Shown here one piece after another: positions 17,053 through 25,727 of a DNA stretch of 64,000 bases. The translations under genes and the position numbers were made by a program. Source of the DNA: CAIVVT01 sp963757265 (lineage in GTDB: Bacteria > Acidobacteriota > Terriglobia > Bryobacterales > Bryobacteraceae); the NCBI GenBank assembly GCA_963757265.1, contig CAVWRA010000006.1, forward strand, positions 744,001-808,000. The letters run 5' to 3'. Below the pieces are notes generated by a model. It did not search any database. It had not been told where the DNA came from and was given only the letters and a program-made list of their open reading frames with translations. Numbering within the stretch: the first letter of the stretch is position 1; every line of letters begins with the position of its first letter.

Positions 17053-17609
17053 CTCGCCGCCACCTCCGAGGCGCAGCCCACGGGCTTCAATCTCGCCGCC
17101 AGGAACATGCGGGCGCGATGCAACCGCGACCGGACCGTTCCCACCGGACATCCCAACAGCCCCGCCGCCTGTTCGTAACTGCGCTCCTCCAGATCGCACA
17201 ATGCGATCACATCGCGATACCGTTCCGGCAGCGCATCCAGGGCTGCATACAACGCGGCCACCATCTCCCGTTTGATCAGACCGCCGACCACATCGTGCTC
17301 CACCGGCTGGTCCTTCAGTTCCTCGACGCGCCCCATGCGCCGCGCCGTGCGGGCCAGGTTGCGGGCCACGCCGTACAAATAGGCTTCGAGAGACCCGCGC
17401 CGCGCATCGAACCCCGCCCGCGGCCCCATCAGCTGCACGAACACTTCGTGCGCGATCTCCTCGCCCGCCGCGTGGCTGCCCGACATGTGCAGCGCATAGC
17501 GGTAGATGGCCGGCCGGCGCCGTTCGTACAATTCCGCGAATGCGCGTTGGTCGCCCCCGCGCATCAGCCGGTACAGTTCCTCGTCACTCAGTTGCTTCAA
17601 GGCGCTCAC
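17049..17609 (-). CDS. ECF RNA polymerase sigma factor
   Basis: Encodes 186 residues with region 2 ('LYRLMRGGDQRAFAELYERRRPAIYRYALHM', 'FDARRGSLEAYLYGVARNLARTARR') and region 4 ('LDALPERYRDVIALCDLEERSYEQAAGLLGCPVGTVRSRLHRAR'), the two-domain ECF layout. First gene of an operon with the overlapping anti-sigma factor and a secreted protein. ECF sigma factors typically drive their own operon; the divergent 290-base gap to fabD would hold that promoter, but I could not point to a motif. Confidence 0.92.
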   Translation of the reverse strand: MSALKQLSDEELYRLMRGGDQRAFAELYERRRPAIYRYALHMSGSHAAGEEIAHEVFVQLMGPRAGFDARRGSLEAYLYGVARNLARTARRMGRVEELKDQPVEHDVVGGLIKREMVAALYAALDALPERYRDVIALCDLEERSYEQAAGLLGCPVGTVRSRLHRARMFLAARLKPVGCASEVAAR

Positions 17610-17859
17610 TTATGTATTGCGTTTCGGGCGCCAAAGGTTCCCCCTCCGGCGGCGTTTTCCATGCCGCTCCGGAGAATACGACGGGCCGCGGCCGCCAGCT
17701 CGCGCCGCAGCGCTGAATGCACCCCCGGCACACCCCGGCGCCTGCGGCGTGCACCGCGGCTCAGCCCGCCACCCGTCGGAGTAGGTGCTTCCAAACCGGC
17801 CCGGGTTACCCCCGTCGCGGCGAATGTCTCCACGCCTCCCGCCTGGGCCGCGCATCAAC

Positions 17860-17888
17860 TTGGGCGCCTGCGGAGCGGGGCGTACAAT
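17860..17888 (+). promoter_or_regulatory. Candidate fabD promoter
   Basis: TTGGGC (17860-17865) - 17 bases - TACAAT (17883-17888) lies directly in front of the fabD ATG at 17899, which would give a leader of only a few bases. The -10 matches 5 of 6 consensus positions, the -35 only 3 of 6. The rest of the 290-base divergent gap shows no gene. Confidence 0.4.
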
Positions 17889-17898
17889 AAAGATTCCC

Positions 17899-18831
17899 AT
17901 GTCCCCAATTGCATTCCTTTTCCCGGGCCAGGGCTCGCAGGCCCCTGGCATGGGCAAAGCGCTGGCTGAAAGCCACGCCGCGGCGCGCGCCGTTTTCGAC
18001 GAGGCCGACTACGTGCTCGGTTTTCCGATTTCGCGCCTATGCTTCGAAGGCCCGGAGGATCAGCTCAGACTGACCGAGAATACCCAGCCGGCGCTGCTGA
18101 CGGTCTCCATCGCCGCCTGGAGCGTGCTGAGGGAACAAGGCTTCCGGCCCGACTACGTGGCCGGCCACAGCCTGGGTGAGTATTCGGCCCTGGTGGCCGC
18201 GGGCTCGCTCGAATTCGCCGCCGCCCTGCGCCTGGTGCGCAGCCGCGGCCGCTACATGCAGGAAGCCGTGAGTCCGGGCGTGGGCGCGATGGCCGCCCTG
18301 CTGCGTCTGCCGGCCGAGAAACTGGAAGGCGTGCTGGCGGACGCCGCCCAGGGCGAGGTCGTCAGCGCCGCCAATTTCAATTCTCCCGATCAGATCGTCA
18401 TTGCCGGCCACGCCGGCGCCGTGCGGCGGGCCGTGGAACTGGCCAAGGCGGCGGGCGCCAAGCGCGCGGTGCTGCTGCCGGTGAGCGCTCCTTTTCATTG
18501 CCCGCTCATGGAGCCCGCGCAGCGCCGCCTGAAGGCCGATCTGGATGCCACCGAGTTCGCCGATCTCGAGATCCCGCTGATTAACAACTGGCAGGCGCGC
18601 TCCATCAGTACCGGCATCGAAGCGCGCGAAGGGCTCTATCACCAGGTGCCGGGCAGCGTCCTGTGGCTGAATTCCATGCGCCTGCTGATCGAGGCCGGCA
18701 CTGAGCGCTTTGTCGAGGTCGGCGCGGGCGCCGTGCTGTGCGGACTGCTGAAGAACATCGACCCGGAGCGGCGCGCGGTGTCGTTCAGCGAGCCCGCCGG
18801 CCTGGAGAAGGTCCGTGAGTTACTTGCCTGA
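17899..18831 (+). CDS. fabD: Malonyl-CoA:ACP transacylase
   Basis: Encodes 310 residues, the usual FabD length. 'IAFLFPGQGSQAPGMGK' at the start, the nucleophile in 'GHSLGEYSALVAAG' (S91), 'VSAPFHCPLM' with the catalytic His, and 'VGAGAVLCGLLK' near the end are all present. It moves malonyl groups from CoA to acyl carrier protein, starting fatty-acid elongation. It is not next to other fab genes, which would be unusual in Proteobacteria. ATG 17899 sits right at the conserved first strand. Confidence 0.95.
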   Translation: MSPIAFLFPGQGSQAPGMGKALAESHAAARAVFDEADYVLGFPISRLCFEGPEDQLRLTENTQPALLTVSIAAWSVLREQGFRPDYVAGHSLGEYSALVAAGSLEFAAALRLVRSRGRYMQEAVSPGVGAMAALLRLPAEKLEGVLADAAQGEVVSAANFNSPDQIVIAGHAGAVRRAVELAKAAGAKRAVLLPVSAPFHCPLMEPAQRRLKADLDATEFADLEIPLINNWQARSISTGIEAREGLYHQVPGSVLWLNSMRLLIEAGTERFVEVGAGAVLCGLLKNIDPERRAVSFSEPAGLEKVRELLA

Positions 18832-18960
18832 CGGGTTCGCGTGCGCCGCGGCCGGGTTGCTTTCCCGTGTCCGCGGAGCCTTTCCCGGGAGCGCGGCGGA
18901 GTCGCGCCGCGCCGGATCCCGTAACTTTAGGTCCCATCCGCAGAGTCGCGCTCCAGTACA

Positions 18961-19995
18961 ATGACAATGGTGATATCTGTCCGCTCCATCCTCTTCGTTT
19001 CCAGCGCGCTGGCCGCATTCCTGGTCCTCCCCGCCTGCAGGAAAACGCCTCCCGCCACCGTCGCCGCGACGGTGAACGGCCACGTCATCACCTATGCCGA
19101 CGTGGACCGCCAGCTCAAGTGGCAGTTTCCCAAACAGCCCGACGCCGACCAGGTGCAGATCCAGAAACTGACCGTGCTGCATGCATTGATCGACGAAGAG
19201 CTGTTGCTGCAGCGCGCCGAAAAACTGGGGCTCATCGCCACCGAGGCCGAGGTTGACACCAAGTTCAACGAAATCCGCGCTCCCTACACGCAGGAGGAGT
19301 TTCAGAAGCAGCTGAACGACCGCGCCATGACCGTCGACGAGCTGAAGGGCAAGCTGCGCCGCGATCTGAGCACCGAGAAGCTGCTCAACAAGGAAGTCCT
19401 GTCCCGCATCAACATCACCGACAAGGACGTCAGCGATTTCTACAACGCCAACAAGGCGGCCTTCAACTACCCCGAGAACAACTACCGCATCGCCCAGATC
19501 ATGGTCAGCGCCCAGCCGTCCACCGACGTGAAAAACCTGAAGCGGGACAAGGCGCAGAACGAGGATCAGGCGCGCAAGAAGATCCAGATGCTGGAGGCGC
19601 GCCTCAAGCAGGGCGATGATTTCGCCACGCTGGCGCAGAGTTTCTCCGAGGATCCCGAAAGCGCGCCCAACGGCGGCGACATGGGCTTCATCGGAGAATC
19701 CGCGATCGAGAAGGCCGACCCGGAAATTCGCAAATTGATCCTCACGCTGCCGCCCGGGCAGTTCTCCGCCCCGATCCACGCCGGCAGCGTGTGGCGCGTC
19801 CTGAAAGTCATCCAGCGCGAGCCGGCCGGACAGCGCGACCTCAACGACCCGCGCGTGCAACAGAGCATCCGCGAGGAGTTGCGCACGCGCAAGGAACAGT
19901 TGTTGCGCGGGGCTTACATGGAAGCCGTCCGCAACGAAGCGCAGGTCGTCAATTACCTGGCCATCAAGCTCGCCCCCGGCTTCGATGGCAAATAG
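18961..19995 (+). CDS. Lipoprotein peptidyl-prolyl isomerase (SurA/PrsA-like, parvulin domain)
   Basis: Encodes 344 residues. The signal ends in a lipobox-like 'FLVLPAC', then a SurA-N chaperone domain ('ATVNGHVITYADVDRQLK', 'LHALIDEELLLQRAEKLG') and a parvulin domain ('FATLAQSFSEDPESAPNGGDMGFIGE') at about 215-290. It should fold exported proteins at the periplasmic face of a membrane. Start ATG 18961; the ATG at 18967 is equally possible. It follows fabD by 129 bases on the same strand. Confidence 0.88.
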   Translation: MTMVISVRSILFVSSALAAFLVLPACRKTPPATVAATVNGHVITYADVDRQLKWQFPKQPDADQVQIQKLTVLHALIDEELLLQRAEKLGLIATEAEVDTKFNEIRAPYTQEEFQKQLNDRAMTVDELKGKLRRDLSTEKLLNKEVLSRINITDKDVSDFYNANKAAFNYPENNYRIAQIMVSAQPSTDVKNLKRDKAQNEDQARKKIQMLEARLKQGDDFATLAQSFSEDPESAPNGGDMGFIGESAIEKADPEIRKLILTLPPGQFSAPIHAGSVWRVLKVIQREPAGQRDLNDPRVQQSIREELRTRKEQLLRGAYMEAVRNEAQVVNYLAIKLAPGFDGK

Positions 19996-20106
19996 ACCCC
20001 CTCGCGTGCGCTTGACGCCTGTTGCACCCGCGCCGGCGGACGCTTTCAGGCTGCCTTTCCGGTGATCCGGCTGTGATAATCTGAACTCACATTCTTGGAG
20101 TCGAAA

Positions 20107-21720
20107 GTGTTCCGCAGAAAATTCCTGAGTTCGGCTCTCGGTGCGTCCGCCTGCGCACTCGCCGCCCGATCGGCCCGCGCCGCCGGCGCCTTCGTTAACC
20201 TGGATCCGACTCGTCCGGGCGCGACGATTTCACCCCTGTTGCACGGCCACTTCATCGAACATCTGGGCGGCGTGATCTACGACGGCGTATGGGTCGGCGA
20301 GGACAGCCGTATCCCCAATATCGGCGGGATTCGCAAGGCCCTGATCGACGCCCTGAAGCCGCTGCGCCCGCCGGTGATCCGCTGGCCGGGAGGCTGTTTC
20401 GCCGATTCCTATAATTGGCGCGATGGCGTCGGCCCGCGCGCCGCCCGCCCCGTGCGCACCAGCTTTTGGATGGATGTGGGGCCGCTCGCCCAACAGGCCG
20501 GCGGCCCGCAGCGCTTCGAGCCGAATTGGTTCGGCACCTCGGAGTTCGTGCGCTTCTGCCGCCTCAGCGGCGCGGAGCCTTACATCGCGGGCGACGTCCG
20601 CAGCCTGCCGGCCAGGGATTTCTACGAGTGGATCGACTATTGCAATTCGCCCGCCGGCTCGACCACTCTGGCGCGCCTGAGGGAACAGGGCGGCGACCGC
20701 GATCCCTTCAATGTCCGGCTGTGGGGCGTGGGCAACGAAAGCTGGGGCTGCGGCGGGGAGATGACGCCGGAAGAGTACTCGACCGCATTCCGCCGCTACA
20801 CCGCCTGGACCCCCGGCATGGGCGTCCCGCTGGCCTTCATCGCCTCCGGTCCGGACGGGGGCGCTGCCGGCGACAGTATCGGCTGGACCGATCGTTTTTT
20901 CGGCTCGCTGGCGGCGAAAAACCCGGCGCTGGTGGACCGCGTCTGGGGTTGGGCGCTGCACTATTACTGCGGCACCGCCGGCAAGTCGCCCATCGACTTC
21001 AGCACCGCTGAATGGTACGAGCTCCTGGCCAAGGCCAATCGCATGGAGACGCTGATCGAGCGCCACTGGAGCGCGCTCGCGGTCCACGATCCCGGCCGCC
21101 ACGTCAAGCTGGCCATCGACGAGTGGGGCGCCTGGCACAACGTCGGCACCGAGCCGGCTCCGGCGTATATCTTCGCCCAGCAGTCCTCGCTGCGCGACGC
21201 GCTGGTCGCCGGACTCACGCTGGACACTTTCCAGCGCCATCCCGAGAAGGTCGGAATGGCCTGCGTGGCGCAGATGATCAACTGCCTCCACGGGCTCTTC
21301 CTGGCCTACGAGGACAAGTTCACGCTGACCCCCAACTACCACGTCTTCGCCATGTATGCGGCCCACCAGGGCGGCGCCAAGGTGCCCGCGGTGATCGACA
21401 CGGAAGCCCGCCTCAGCTCCAATCAGCCACCGCTCGCCGAACTGAGCGGCTCCGCGTCCCTCAAGAACAGGGTTCTGACGCTCACTCTGGTCCACACCCG
21501 CCACGATGCGCCAGCCGAGCGAACCATCCGTCTGCGCGGTGCGTCTGCTAAATCAGTGAACGCCACCCTGCTCAGCCACGCCGACTTGCGCGCCCACAAC
21601 ACCTTCGACGCGCCGCGCAACGTCGAGCCGGTCCGGCAGTCTCTGAACGTGTCCGGGCCGGAGTTCGTCGTGCGGTTCGCGCCCGCCTCCGTGACCAAGT
21701 TGGAGATTGAACTGCTGTGA
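20107..21720 (+). CDS. Secreted alpha-L-arabinofuranosidase (GH51)
   Basis: Encodes about 537 residues from GTG 20107, which has GGAG six bases upstream; an in-frame TTG at 20095 overlaps that site. RRKFLSSALGASACALAA is a twin-arginine-like signal. GH51 landmarks: 'ISPLLHGHFIEHLGGVIYDGVWVG', 'WPGGCFADSYNWRDGVGP', the acid/base Glu in 'GVGNESWGCGG' and the nucleophile Glu in 'AIDEWGAWHN'. It releases L-arabinose from arabinan or arabinoxylan oligosaccharides. Its stop overlaps the start of the next gene (GTGA), forming a three-gene operon with 21717-23000 and 22993-24201. Confidence 0.93.
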   Translation: MFRRKFLSSALGASACALAARSARAAGAFVNLDPTRPGATISPLLHGHFIEHLGGVIYDGVWVGEDSRIPNIGGIRKALIDALKPLRPPVIRWPGGCFADSYNWRDGVGPRAARPVRTSFWMDVGPLAQQAGGPQRFEPNWFGTSEFVRFCRLSGAEPYIAGDVRSLPARDFYEWIDYCNSPAGSTTLARLREQGGDRDPFNVRLWGVGNESWGCGGEMTPEEYSTAFRRYTAWTPGMGVPLAFIASGPDGGAAGDSIGWTDRFFGSLAAKNPALVDRVWGWALHYYCGTAGKSPIDFSTAEWYELLAKANRMETLIERHWSALAVHDPGRHVKLAIDEWGAWHNVGTEPAPAYIFAQQSSLRDALVAGLTLDTFQRHPEKVGMACVAQMINCLHGLFLAYEDKFTLTPNYHVFAMYAAHQGGAKVPAVIDTEARLSSNQPPLAELSGSASLKNRVLTLTLVHTRHDAPAERTIRLRGASAKSVNATLLSHADLRAHNTFDAPRNVEPVRQSLNVSGPEFVVRFAPASVTKLEIELL

Positions 21721-23000
21721 CCAACCCGGCGCCCACCGATTGGATCCCTTTCGAATGGCCCGCGCAATGGGGCCCCGGCCAGTTGAGCCTGCTGCGCGAC
21801 ACGCCCTTCAATGCCATCGCCTTCCCCACCACTGCGCCCCCCGCGCTCGCCGGGGCCGGGCGCGCGGCAGGCCTCCATGTGCCCACCCTGGCCTGGCGGG
21901 ATTGGAAGGAGATCGACTGGGCGCAACCCACCGACGTCCTGGCCATTAGCGACGGCTTCTGGCCGGCCTATTCCTGGAAAGGCGTGGCCGACGGGACCGC
22001 TGGTCCCACCGGCGAGCCGTGGCTTGACGCCAACGGCTGGCTCTATCTTTATGCCCGTTCGCGCGGCCCCGGGCGCGCCGTGTGGGTGCGCTCGGATCCT
22101 CCCAAGGACCCGCGCACGGTGCGCCAGGCCCATCTGCAGCTGCTACTGGCGGAAGCTTTCGCTTATGGCGGCCGGCGGCCGCTGTGGCTCCCGCCGGACT
22201 TCGCCCTGGCACTGGCCCAGGGCCATTCGCGCGCCGTCGACGACTGGAAGACCCTGGCCGCCCTGGCGCGCTGGTTCGAGGCGCACTCGGCCTGGCGGGC
22301 CTGGCCTGCCGTCGCCCCGCTGATGATACTCTCCGACTTCAGCGGCGACAACGAATACGTCGCCGGCGAAACCATGCTCCTGGCCGCGCGCCAGCAGGCG
22401 CCTTTCTGGCCCGTCTATGCCCCGGCCGCCGGCCCTGCCGATTTCACCCACCGCCGCGCCGCGTTGTATCTGGACCAGGCCGCGCCCCAGCGCAAGCTGG
22501 CAGCACTGCTGCAGTCGTTTGCCCGCGACGGCGGTCTGGTCCTGGCCGGCCCATCCGCCGCCCGCACCTTCCCAGGCCTGAAACCGATGAACCAGCATCC
22601 CCATCCGCGCTTCGATATCTTCTCCCTGGGCCAAGGCCGCGTGGCGCTGGCGCGGGCCCCCTTCGACGATCCCTGGACTCTGGCCAACGACGCTCATCTG
22701 CTCACCAGCAAGCGCTACGACCCGGTCCGGCTGTTCAACGGCGGTCTGCTCCATACCCACACCGCCTCCTCGCCCGACCTCGCCGCCGCCATCGTCCACA
22801 TTGTCAACTACGGCGGCGAGGCTCCCGGCCACGAGGTGGTCCTGCAGGTGGGCCGTCCCGTCAAATCAGCGCGATTCCACGACCCCCGCTCCGCTTCGCC
22901 CAAAGCTGTGACCCTGACCGGCAATCCGGCGCGTCCCGAAATGGTTTTACCAGACTTTTCGGTATATATTGCCGTAGAATTAGAGTACGCACATGCCTGA
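21717..23000 (+). CDS. Unrecognised protein coupled to the GH51 gene
   Basis: Encodes 427 residues starting at a GTG that overlaps the GH51 stop. No signal peptide or membrane segment is seen. The N-terminal half ('SLLRDTPFNAIAFP', 'GLHVPTLAWRDWKEIDW', 'GWLYLYARS') reads like a TIM-barrel-type beta/alpha pattern. The middle ('PLMILSDFSGDNEYVAGETMLLAARQQAPFWPVY') and later part ('LAALLQSFARDGGLVLAGPSAA') recall the glutamine-amidotransferase-like domain that follows glycoside hydrolase barrels. No certain catalytic pair can be named. Coupling to an arabinofuranosidase suggests carbohydrate work in the cytoplasm, or a fused degenerate glycosidase; this is inference. Confidence 0.75.
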   Translation: MTNPAPTDWIPFEWPAQWGPGQLSLLRDTPFNAIAFPTTAPPALAGAGRAAGLHVPTLAWRDWKEIDWAQPTDVLAISDGFWPAYSWKGVADGTAGPTGEPWLDANGWLYLYARSRGPGRAVWVRSDPPKDPRTVRQAHLQLLLAEAFAYGGRRPLWLPPDFALALAQGHSRAVDDWKTLAALARWFEAHSAWRAWPAVAPLMILSDFSGDNEYVAGETMLLAARQQAPFWPVYAPAAGPADFTHRRAALYLDQAAPQRKLAALLQSFARDGGLVLAGPSAARTFPGLKPMNQHPHPRFDIFSLGQGRVALARAPFDDPWTLANDAHLLTSKRYDPVRLFNGGLLHTHTASSPDLAAAIVHIVNYGGEAPGHEVVLQVGRPVKSARFHDPRSASPKAVTLTGNPARPEMVLPDFSVYIAVELEYAHA

Positions 23001-24201
23001 GCATCCCTGCCAGCATTCCACTCTCTCCCGCCGTCAGGCCCTCGCCGGTCTCGCGGCGCTGGTCGTGCCGGCCTGTTCGAGAAAAGCCGCGGTTTTCAAT
23101 CCGCATGCCCCAACGGCGCCCGTCAGCATCGCCCGCTGCACCAGCTACGGCGCGGAACTGGCGCCCACACTGGGCCGCATGTTCGATCAACTGGGCGGCT
23201 TGGGCCGGCTCGTCGCCGGCAAGACCGTGGCGCTGAAGGTGAACATGACCGGCGGCCCGCGCGAGCGCTTGGGGACCGTCCCCTCGGAACTCTCGCACTA
23301 CACCCACCCGGCGGTTATCAGCGCCACCATCCGCCACCTGGCTGCCGCCGGCGCCAAGCGGATCCGTGTACTCGAGGGTTGCTTTGCCCTCGGCGAACCG
23401 CTCGAGGAGTTTATGCTCGACGCCGGCTGGGATCCGAGCGATTACTTGAACGCCGCCCCCGTCGTCGAAATGGAGAACACCAACTTCCTGGGGCATGGGC
23501 GGAGCTATCACCGCCTGATGGCTGCGCGCGGCGGCTACATCTTTCCGGGATTCGATTTCAATCATGCCTGGGCGGAGAGCGACGTGGTCATTTCCATGGC
23601 CAAGATGAAGGAGCACGCCACCGCCGGGATCACGCTCGGGATGAAGAACATGTTCGGCGCAACGCCCGAGACCATTTATGGCGACGGCGCGGGCAAGGAC
23701 GAACCAGCGGTGGAACCGCGCGGCGGCCGTGGCGATGTCATGCACGCCGGCAAGCGCGGGCCCTCCAAGAGCGCACCGCAGGAGCTCGACCCATCCACTC
23801 CGCGCGACCAGTTCTACCGCATGCCGCGTATCGTCGTGGACGTCTGTGCGGCGCTGCCGGTCCATCTCACCATCATCGACGGCATCGTCACGATGCTTGG
23901 CGGCGAGGGCCCGTGGACAGGCCCCACCATGAAGATGGGATCGCCGGGCGTGTTGATCGCCGGCCTCAACCCCGTTTGTACCGACGCCGTCGGCGTGGCC
24001 GTCATGGGCTACGACCCCGCGGCGACGCGCGGCCAACCGCCGTTCGACCGGTGTGACAGTTTCCTGGAGTTGGCCGAGGCGCGCGGGCTGGGAACGCGCG
24101 ACCTGCGGCGTATCGAGGTCGTCGGCACGCCCATCAAGGACGCCGTCTACCCCTTCCGCAAGCACCGCCCCGGCAGATTTCCCGGCGAAGGCTGGATTTA
24201 A
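22993..24201 (+). CDS. DUF362 family protein with export signal
   Basis: Encodes 402 residues. 'SRRQALAGLAALVVPACSRK' looks like a Tat/lipoprotein signal. The body shows the DUF362 pattern: 'VALKVNMTGG', 'THPAVISATIRHLAAAGAKRIRVLEG', 'ESDVVISMAKMKEHATAGITLGMKNMFG' and 'VLIAGLNPVCTDAVGVAVMGYDP'. DUF362 proteins are poorly characterised and often sit with ferredoxin-like domains; none is present here. The gene overlaps the previous one by 8 bases. Its TAA stop (24199-24201) forms the first bases of a dispersed repeat. Confidence 0.85.
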   Translation: MPEHPCQHSTLSRRQALAGLAALVVPACSRKAAVFNPHAPTAPVSIARCTSYGAELAPTLGRMFDQLGGLGRLVAGKTVALKVNMTGGPRERLGTVPSELSHYTHPAVISATIRHLAAAGAKRIRVLEGCFALGEPLEEFMLDAGWDPSDYLNAAPVVEMENTNFLGHGRSYHRLMAARGGYIFPGFDFNHAWAESDVVISMAKMKEHATAGITLGMKNMFGATPETIYGDGAGKDEPAVEPRGGRGDVMHAGKRGPSKSAPQELDPSTPRDQFYRMPRIVVDVCAALPVHLTIIDGIVTMLGGEGPWTGPTMKMGSPGVLIAGLNPVCTDAVGVAVMGYDPAATRGQPPFDRCDSFLELAEARGLGTRDLRRIEVVGTPIKDAVYPFRKHRPGRFPGEGWI

Positions 24202-24381
24202 CCCGAATGTTGCACCACGATCGCAGCGAGACGCGATGAGAGGGCTGCAGATACAAGGCGCGCGAAGGGAGCCGCCCGCAGGCGTACTGGACTGCTACGT
24301 CGAGGACGGCGACCGAGGGCAACGCAGTAGATGCGGCCCTATCGCGCGCCGCAGCCGATTGTTGGTGAAACATCCGGGTTA
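24199..24381. repeat. Dispersed 183-bp element with 19-bp terminal inverted repeats, copy 1
   Basis: The ends TAACCCGAATGTTGCACCA (24199-24217) and, read on the other strand, TAACCCGGATGTTTCACCA (24381-24363) match at 17 of 19 positions. The inside shares long blocks with 51996-52190, for example GGAGCCGC, GCGTACT, GTCGA, CAACG.AGTAGA and CTATCGCGCGC. There is no coding capacity. Both ends supply the TAA stop codons of the flanking convergent genes (DUF362 and the MFS carrier). MITE- or REP-like; mobility is not shown. Confidence 0.75.
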
Positions 24382-25701
24382 GCCCGCCGGCTCAGGCGCG
24401 GCCGCCGCTTGCTCGGCCGGCACCTGCCGCATCAGAATCGCCGCCACAATCAGGCACGCGCCGCCCAGCAGCACCACGGTCAGGCTGTTCCCACCCAGCC
24501 AGTGCGACAGCACCCAGCCCAGCCCCAGCGACGTGCAAATCTCGGGCAGCGTGATGAAGAAGTTGAAGATGCCCATGTACACGCCCGTGCGCTCGCCCGG
24601 CACGGCATTGGCCAGAATCACGTACGGCATCGACACCGTGCTGGCCCAGGCGATGCCCACGCCGACCATCGACAGCAGCAGCATCCACGGCTGGCGGATC
24701 ACGCCCACGCTCAGCAATCCGGCCGCGCCGCACAGCAGGCACAGCGCGTGCGTCCCGCGCTTGCCGATAACGCGCGCCAGAACCGGCAGCAGGAACGCCA
24801 CCAGAAACGCCACCAGCGAGTACATGCTGAAGCACAGGCTGGCCCATTCAGCGCCCTGCTGGTACCGCGCCGAGCGGGCGTCCACGGCTCCAAACACGGA
24901 ATGCGCCACCGCCGGCGCAAAATACAGCCACATGCAGAACAGCCCCATCCAGGTGGCGAACTGCACCACGGCGAGCCGCCGCATCGTGCGCGGCATTTCG
25001 AGAATCGCGGCGCCGATCTCCCGCGCGCCGTGGAGAATGCCCGCTCTGGCGGCCTGCGCGCGACGGAACGCTTCCAGGTTCTCGGGCGGATACTCCTTCG
25101 TCGTGACGATCGTCCACAGTACGCACGTGAAAAACGCCGCCGCGCCGATGTAGAACGAATAGCGCACGCTCAGCGGGATGGCGTTGCCGACGCCGCGCTC
25201 CACGTGCAGCCAGTTGGTCATGACCCACGGCATGGCCGAAGCCACCACCGCGCCGACGCCGATGAAGAAGCTCTGCATCGCGAAGCCCATGGTGCGCTGA
25301 TCCTCGGGCAGCAGGTCCGCCACGAATGCCCGGAACGGCTCCATCGAGATGTTGATCGACGCATCGAGGATCCACAGCAGGCCCGCCGCCATCCACAGCG
25401 CCGAGCAGTTCGGCATCAGGATCAGCGCCAGCGTCGAGAGGATCGCGCCCGTCAGAAAGTACGGCCGTCGCCGCCCCAGCCGGCCCCATGTGCGGTCGCT
25501 CATGTGGCCGATGATCGGCTGCACGATCAGCCCCGTCAGCGGCGCCGCCAGCCATAGCAGCGGAAGCTGGTCCGGCCTGGCCTTGAGGTATTCATAGATG
25601 GCGCTCATGTTGGCCATCTGCAGGCCCCAGCCGAACTGGATCCCCAGAAAGCCGAAGCTCATGTTCCAGATCTGCCAGGGGGCCAGACGTGGTTTCTGCA
25701 T
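24379..25701 (-). CDS. MFS sugar transporter (SLC45/GPH-like)
   Basis: Encodes about 440 residues from ATG 25701, which has GAGGAG six bases upstream (earlier in-frame ATG 25707 abuts that site). Twelve hydrophobic segments are seen. 'MSFGFLGIQFGWGLQMANMSAIYEYL', the loop 'PIIGHMSDRTWGRLGRRRPYFLTG' and 'ISMEPFRAFVADLLPEDQRTMGFAMQSFFIGVG' fit the SLC45-like maltose/sucrose carriers. It begins 27 bases after the GH13 gene on the same strand, so it probably takes up maltodextrin breakdown products across the inner membrane. Its stop TAA lies in the right end of the dispersed repeat. Confidence 0.88.
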   Translation of the reverse strand: MQKPRLAPWQIWNMSFGFLGIQFGWGLQMANMSAIYEYLKARPDQLPLLWLAAPLTGLIVQPIIGHMSDRTWGRLGRRRPYFLTGAILSTLALILMPNCSALWMAAGLLWILDASINISMEPFRAFVADLLPEDQRTMGFAMQSFFIGVGAVVASAMPWVMTNWLHVERGVGNAIPLSVRYSFYIGAAAFFTCVLWTIVTTKEYPPENLEAFRRAQAARAGILHGAREIGAAILEMPRTMRRLAVVQFATWMGLFCMWLYFAPAVAHSVFGAVDARSARYQQGAEWASLCFSMYSLVAFLVAFLLPVLARVIGKRGTHALCLLCGAAGLLSVGVIRQPWMLLLSMVGVGIAWASTVSMPYVILANAVPGERTGVYMGIFNFFITLPEICTSLGLGWVLSHWLGGNSLTVVLLGGACLIVAAILMRQVPAEQAAAAPEPAG

Positions 25702-25727
25702 GCTCATCTCCTCAGCCGCCCGCGCGG

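Noticed and set aside
18957..18962. TACAAT as -10 box of the parvulin lipoprotein gene
   Set aside because: It overlaps the proposed ATG and has no -35 at 16-18 bases; probably chance.
24331..25557. 408-codon plus-strand frame over the MFS gene
   Set aside because: His/Arg/Gln-rich antisense frame; the minus strand encodes a clear 12-span carrier.
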